Source of the DNA: a virus
IMG/VR virus record: IMGVR_UViG_3300044617_002013
Location: 1-25,349 of that record
Length of the DNA: 25,349 nucleotides
Direction: 5' to 3' (one strand)
The notes under the pieces: model-generated
What the model was told of the DNA's origin: nothing
The model's input: only the letters and a program-made list of their open reading frames with translations
Database searches by the model: none
Program-made: the position numbers and the translations under genes
In this document: positions 23,464 through 25,349 of the stretch, piece by piece
Layout of the letters: each line of letters opens with the position of its first letter
How positions within the stretch are numbered: position 1 is the first letter of the stretch

Positions 23464-25349
23464 TAATTTTATAAATGTCGAAAAATGCGTACCGGTTGAT
23501 CAAAAAAAAGCGGTAATATGTACGCCATCAGGTTTTATTGTACCTAATGAAATAGTATTAGCAGATAATATTAATAATGCTTTTTTAAAATTACAGCAGG
23601 CGATACAGCATTTTGAAGATTCGAGCTGTATATTAGAAGATTATATAGAGTATTACGGTTGGTTAGGAGTATTACCGAATTCTTTGTTCTCAGAAGAAGC
23701 CTTAGCAAATAACTGTAATGTTATAAAGTGGCAAGATATTGAAGAAGGATGTTTAAGTGTACCTCCTACGGGTGTAACATGGGAAGATTTAGAGTGTAGA
23801 GTCGGAGAAAATATTGATTGCAAGACTTATGTAGAAAATTGGTGTGCTCGCACTAACTGTTTCGGTAAGTATTGTATGGATTGGAGTTGGAAAAAACTCA
23901 CAACATCCCAATCTGAATTACCTATAACTTGGAGACGTACAAAAGAGGGAGAATCCCATGCAAAAGTTTGGGAGTTTGAAGAGTGTGATAACGATAACAG
24001 CGTCGGTTGTAATGAAGGTAATTGGAATGTAAATATACCATATATAGATGAATACTATGACCCACTTAAAGCATGTACAAACGAAAAAAGATGCATTTAT
24101 ACAGGTGTAGCGTCTAGAGAAAATATAATTTATGCAACACGTTCTACTTCGGTTTGTGTATTATCTTCAGATTACGAATCAACGCTTATAGGAGCACGAC
24201 ACACTTTGGATAGTTCTATAGGGTTTAAAGATCTTTGTGGTATTGCAATTGATAGTAAAAATAACTTCTTTGTTATAGATCGAGTTTTATGCCGAGTGGC
24301 GGTGTATAGTTATAAAAAGAATACTACTGAACCCTGGACATTAGAAAATATATGGGGTGAACCGGGGCCGCGAGCAATAAACAACAGATTTTTTAGACCT
24401 AATGATATACACATCGATAAACATGATACCGTTTGGGTACCCGATACCGGTAATAACTGTGTAAAGCAATATACAAATACAGGTAATTGGATTCAAACAT
24501 TATTTGATAATGAGTTTTTAAAAAGACCGCCTCTAAGTGTTGGTGTTGATGAAGCTGACAAAGTACACATACTTGTTGAAAATGCTATTAGAGTTTACAG
24601 TTATGAAGGTAGTTTTTTATTTGAGTATAGTATTGATGTAACCTCTCCGCCAAAAAAAATTAATACAAATTATAATAGACAAATTATATATGTGACCTAC
24701 GAAACATGTGTTAAAAAATATACGAGGGTAGGTTTACCGTTTAAAAATCTTTTTGAAGATAATCGATTTTGTGGTACCGGTGTTGGTGGTATATATCAAG
24801 ATGAATACAGAAACGTTTTAGTTTTATACGGGGATAAAATTTTAAAGTTTGTACATATTTTAAAACAAAAAAATACAAAAAGTATTATGACAGAAAGTTT
24901 TTGGAATACGGTTTCAAAAATTTTTATTGATAGGGATGAATATGTACAAGATTGGGTTTATAATAAAGCTTTTCAGCGTATGTGGGATGCAATAGAAGCG
25001 TTCAGATCAAGTTTATTTTATGATACTACGTACTGTAAAGGTTACAGACCACCAATATTTCAAAAACATGAAGTCTGTATAGGTCAAAATGAACCAGTAA
25101 CTTCTATAGTTATAAATAGATGTTTAGAAAATTTATGGGCAAATCTGTGTAGTGTGGTTTCCTACTACGACCCTGAATGTAAAGAACCCGTACCAATGAC
25201 CCAAATTTGTGAATCTCCAACTATAGAATGGAATACTCAAGTATACCCTGTACCTGCAAACCTTGGAGCTGAAGATATATGGTCTGTTACATCAGATAAC
25301 CTTAAAGCTACTTTTAGGATGGGAGATACATGTGGTGGAAACCGTACTG
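23456..25349 (+). CDS. NHL-repeat virion protein (partial, runs off the window)
   Basis: The frame opens at ATG 23456, overlapping the previous gene by eight bases, and stays open to the edge (about 631 codons). The N-terminal region has NAFLKLQQAIQHFEDSSCILEDYI, a helix like those at fibre N-termini, then a Cys-rich, Trp-rich stretch (about 85-200). Residues about 255-400 contain NHL-type propeller blades: LCGIAIDSKNNFFVIDR, FRPNDIHIDKHDTVWVPDTGNN and LSVGVDEADKVHILVEN. Later the sequence contains MWDAIEAFRSSLFYD and CSVVSYYDPEC; the preceding protein ends in NVVSYYD. The C-terminus is missing. A late virion or adhesion component, translated in coupling with the preceding gene, is the best inference. 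Confidence 0.8.
   Translation, partial: MTSNFINVEKCVPVDQKKAVICTPSGFIVPNEIVLADNINNAFLKLQQAIQHFEDSSCILEDYIEYYGWLGVLPNSLFSEEALANNCNVIKWQDIEEGCLSVPPTGVTWEDLECRVGENIDCKTYVENWCARTNCFGKYCMDWSWKKLTTSQSELPITWRRTKEGESHAKVWEFEECDNDNSVGCNEGNWNVNIPYIDEYYDPLKACTNEKRCIYTGVASRENIIYATRSTSVCVLSSDYESTLIGARHTLDSSIGFKDLCGIAIDSKNNFFVIDRVLCRVAVYSYKKNTTEPWTLENIWGEPGPRAINNRFFRPNDIHIDKHDTVWVPDTGNNCVKQYTNTGNWIQTLFDNEFLKRPPLSVGVDEADKVHILVENAIRVYSYEGSFLFEYSIDVTSPPKKINTNYNRQIIYVTYETCVKKYTRVGLPFKNLFEDNRFCGTGVGGIYQDEYRNVLVLYGDKILKFVHILKQKNTKSIMTESFWNTVSKIFIDRDEYVQDWVYNKAFQRMWDAIEAFRSSLFYDTTYCKGYRPPIFQKHEVCIGQNEPVTSIVINRCLENLWANLCSVVSYYDPECKEPVPMTQICESPTIEWNTQVYPVPANLGAEDIWSVTSDNLKATFRMGDTCGGNRT

Overview
This window is part of the late (virion) gene region of a large, AT-rich, T4-superfamily tailed phage. 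The diagnostic genes are the portal protein (gp20-like), neck protein (gp13-like), head-completion nuclease (gp4-like), prohead protease (gp21-like), prohead scaffold (gp22-like) and major capsid protein (gp23-like). The head proteins look to me more like those of marine T4-like phages (cyanophage and pelagiphage relatives) than like those of enteric T4. That is judged by eye from motif memory, not by a search. No host gene, integrase, tRNA or CRISPR array is visible, and no gene-free stretch exceeds about 80 bases.

Layout. 1-1700: the tail end of a Thr/Pro-repeat protein, then a virion/fibre-like protein. 1743-4936: portal, gp13-like neck protein and an unknown 127-residue protein. 4933-9081: a 1382-residue modular protein with three Thr/Pro linkers and an embedded serine esterase-type alpha/beta-hydrolase. 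9091-10098: gp4-like nuclease and two small unknown proteins. 10101-10940, reverse strand: a membrane plus coiled-coil protein. 11005-14399: the capsid-building block of protease, small 53-residue protein, scaffold and major capsid protein, closed by a strong hairpin terminator that can work in both directions. 14464-14994, reverse strand: a conserved-looking phage protein of unknown function. 15070-25349: at least four large fibre/adhesin-like proteins, dominated by beta-propeller-type repeats (RCC1-like and NHL-like) plus a PKD-like domain. The last one runs off the window.

How it works together. The forward head genes would build and mature the prohead (gp20 vertex, gp22 core, gp23 shell, gp21 processing) and finish the DNA-filled head (gp4, gp13). 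The large modular proteins are probably outward-facing virion parts for host recognition or surface-polymer processing. T4-type late promoter octamers (NATAAATA) sit just upstream of most transcription units on both strands. None of the genes has a convincing Shine-Dalgarno sequence. If T4 spacing applies, several late mRNAs would be leaderless or nearly so, which is the most unusual regulatory feature here. The most unusual protein features are the esterase carried inside a Thr/Pro-linked virion protein and the run of propeller-bearing fibre proteins.
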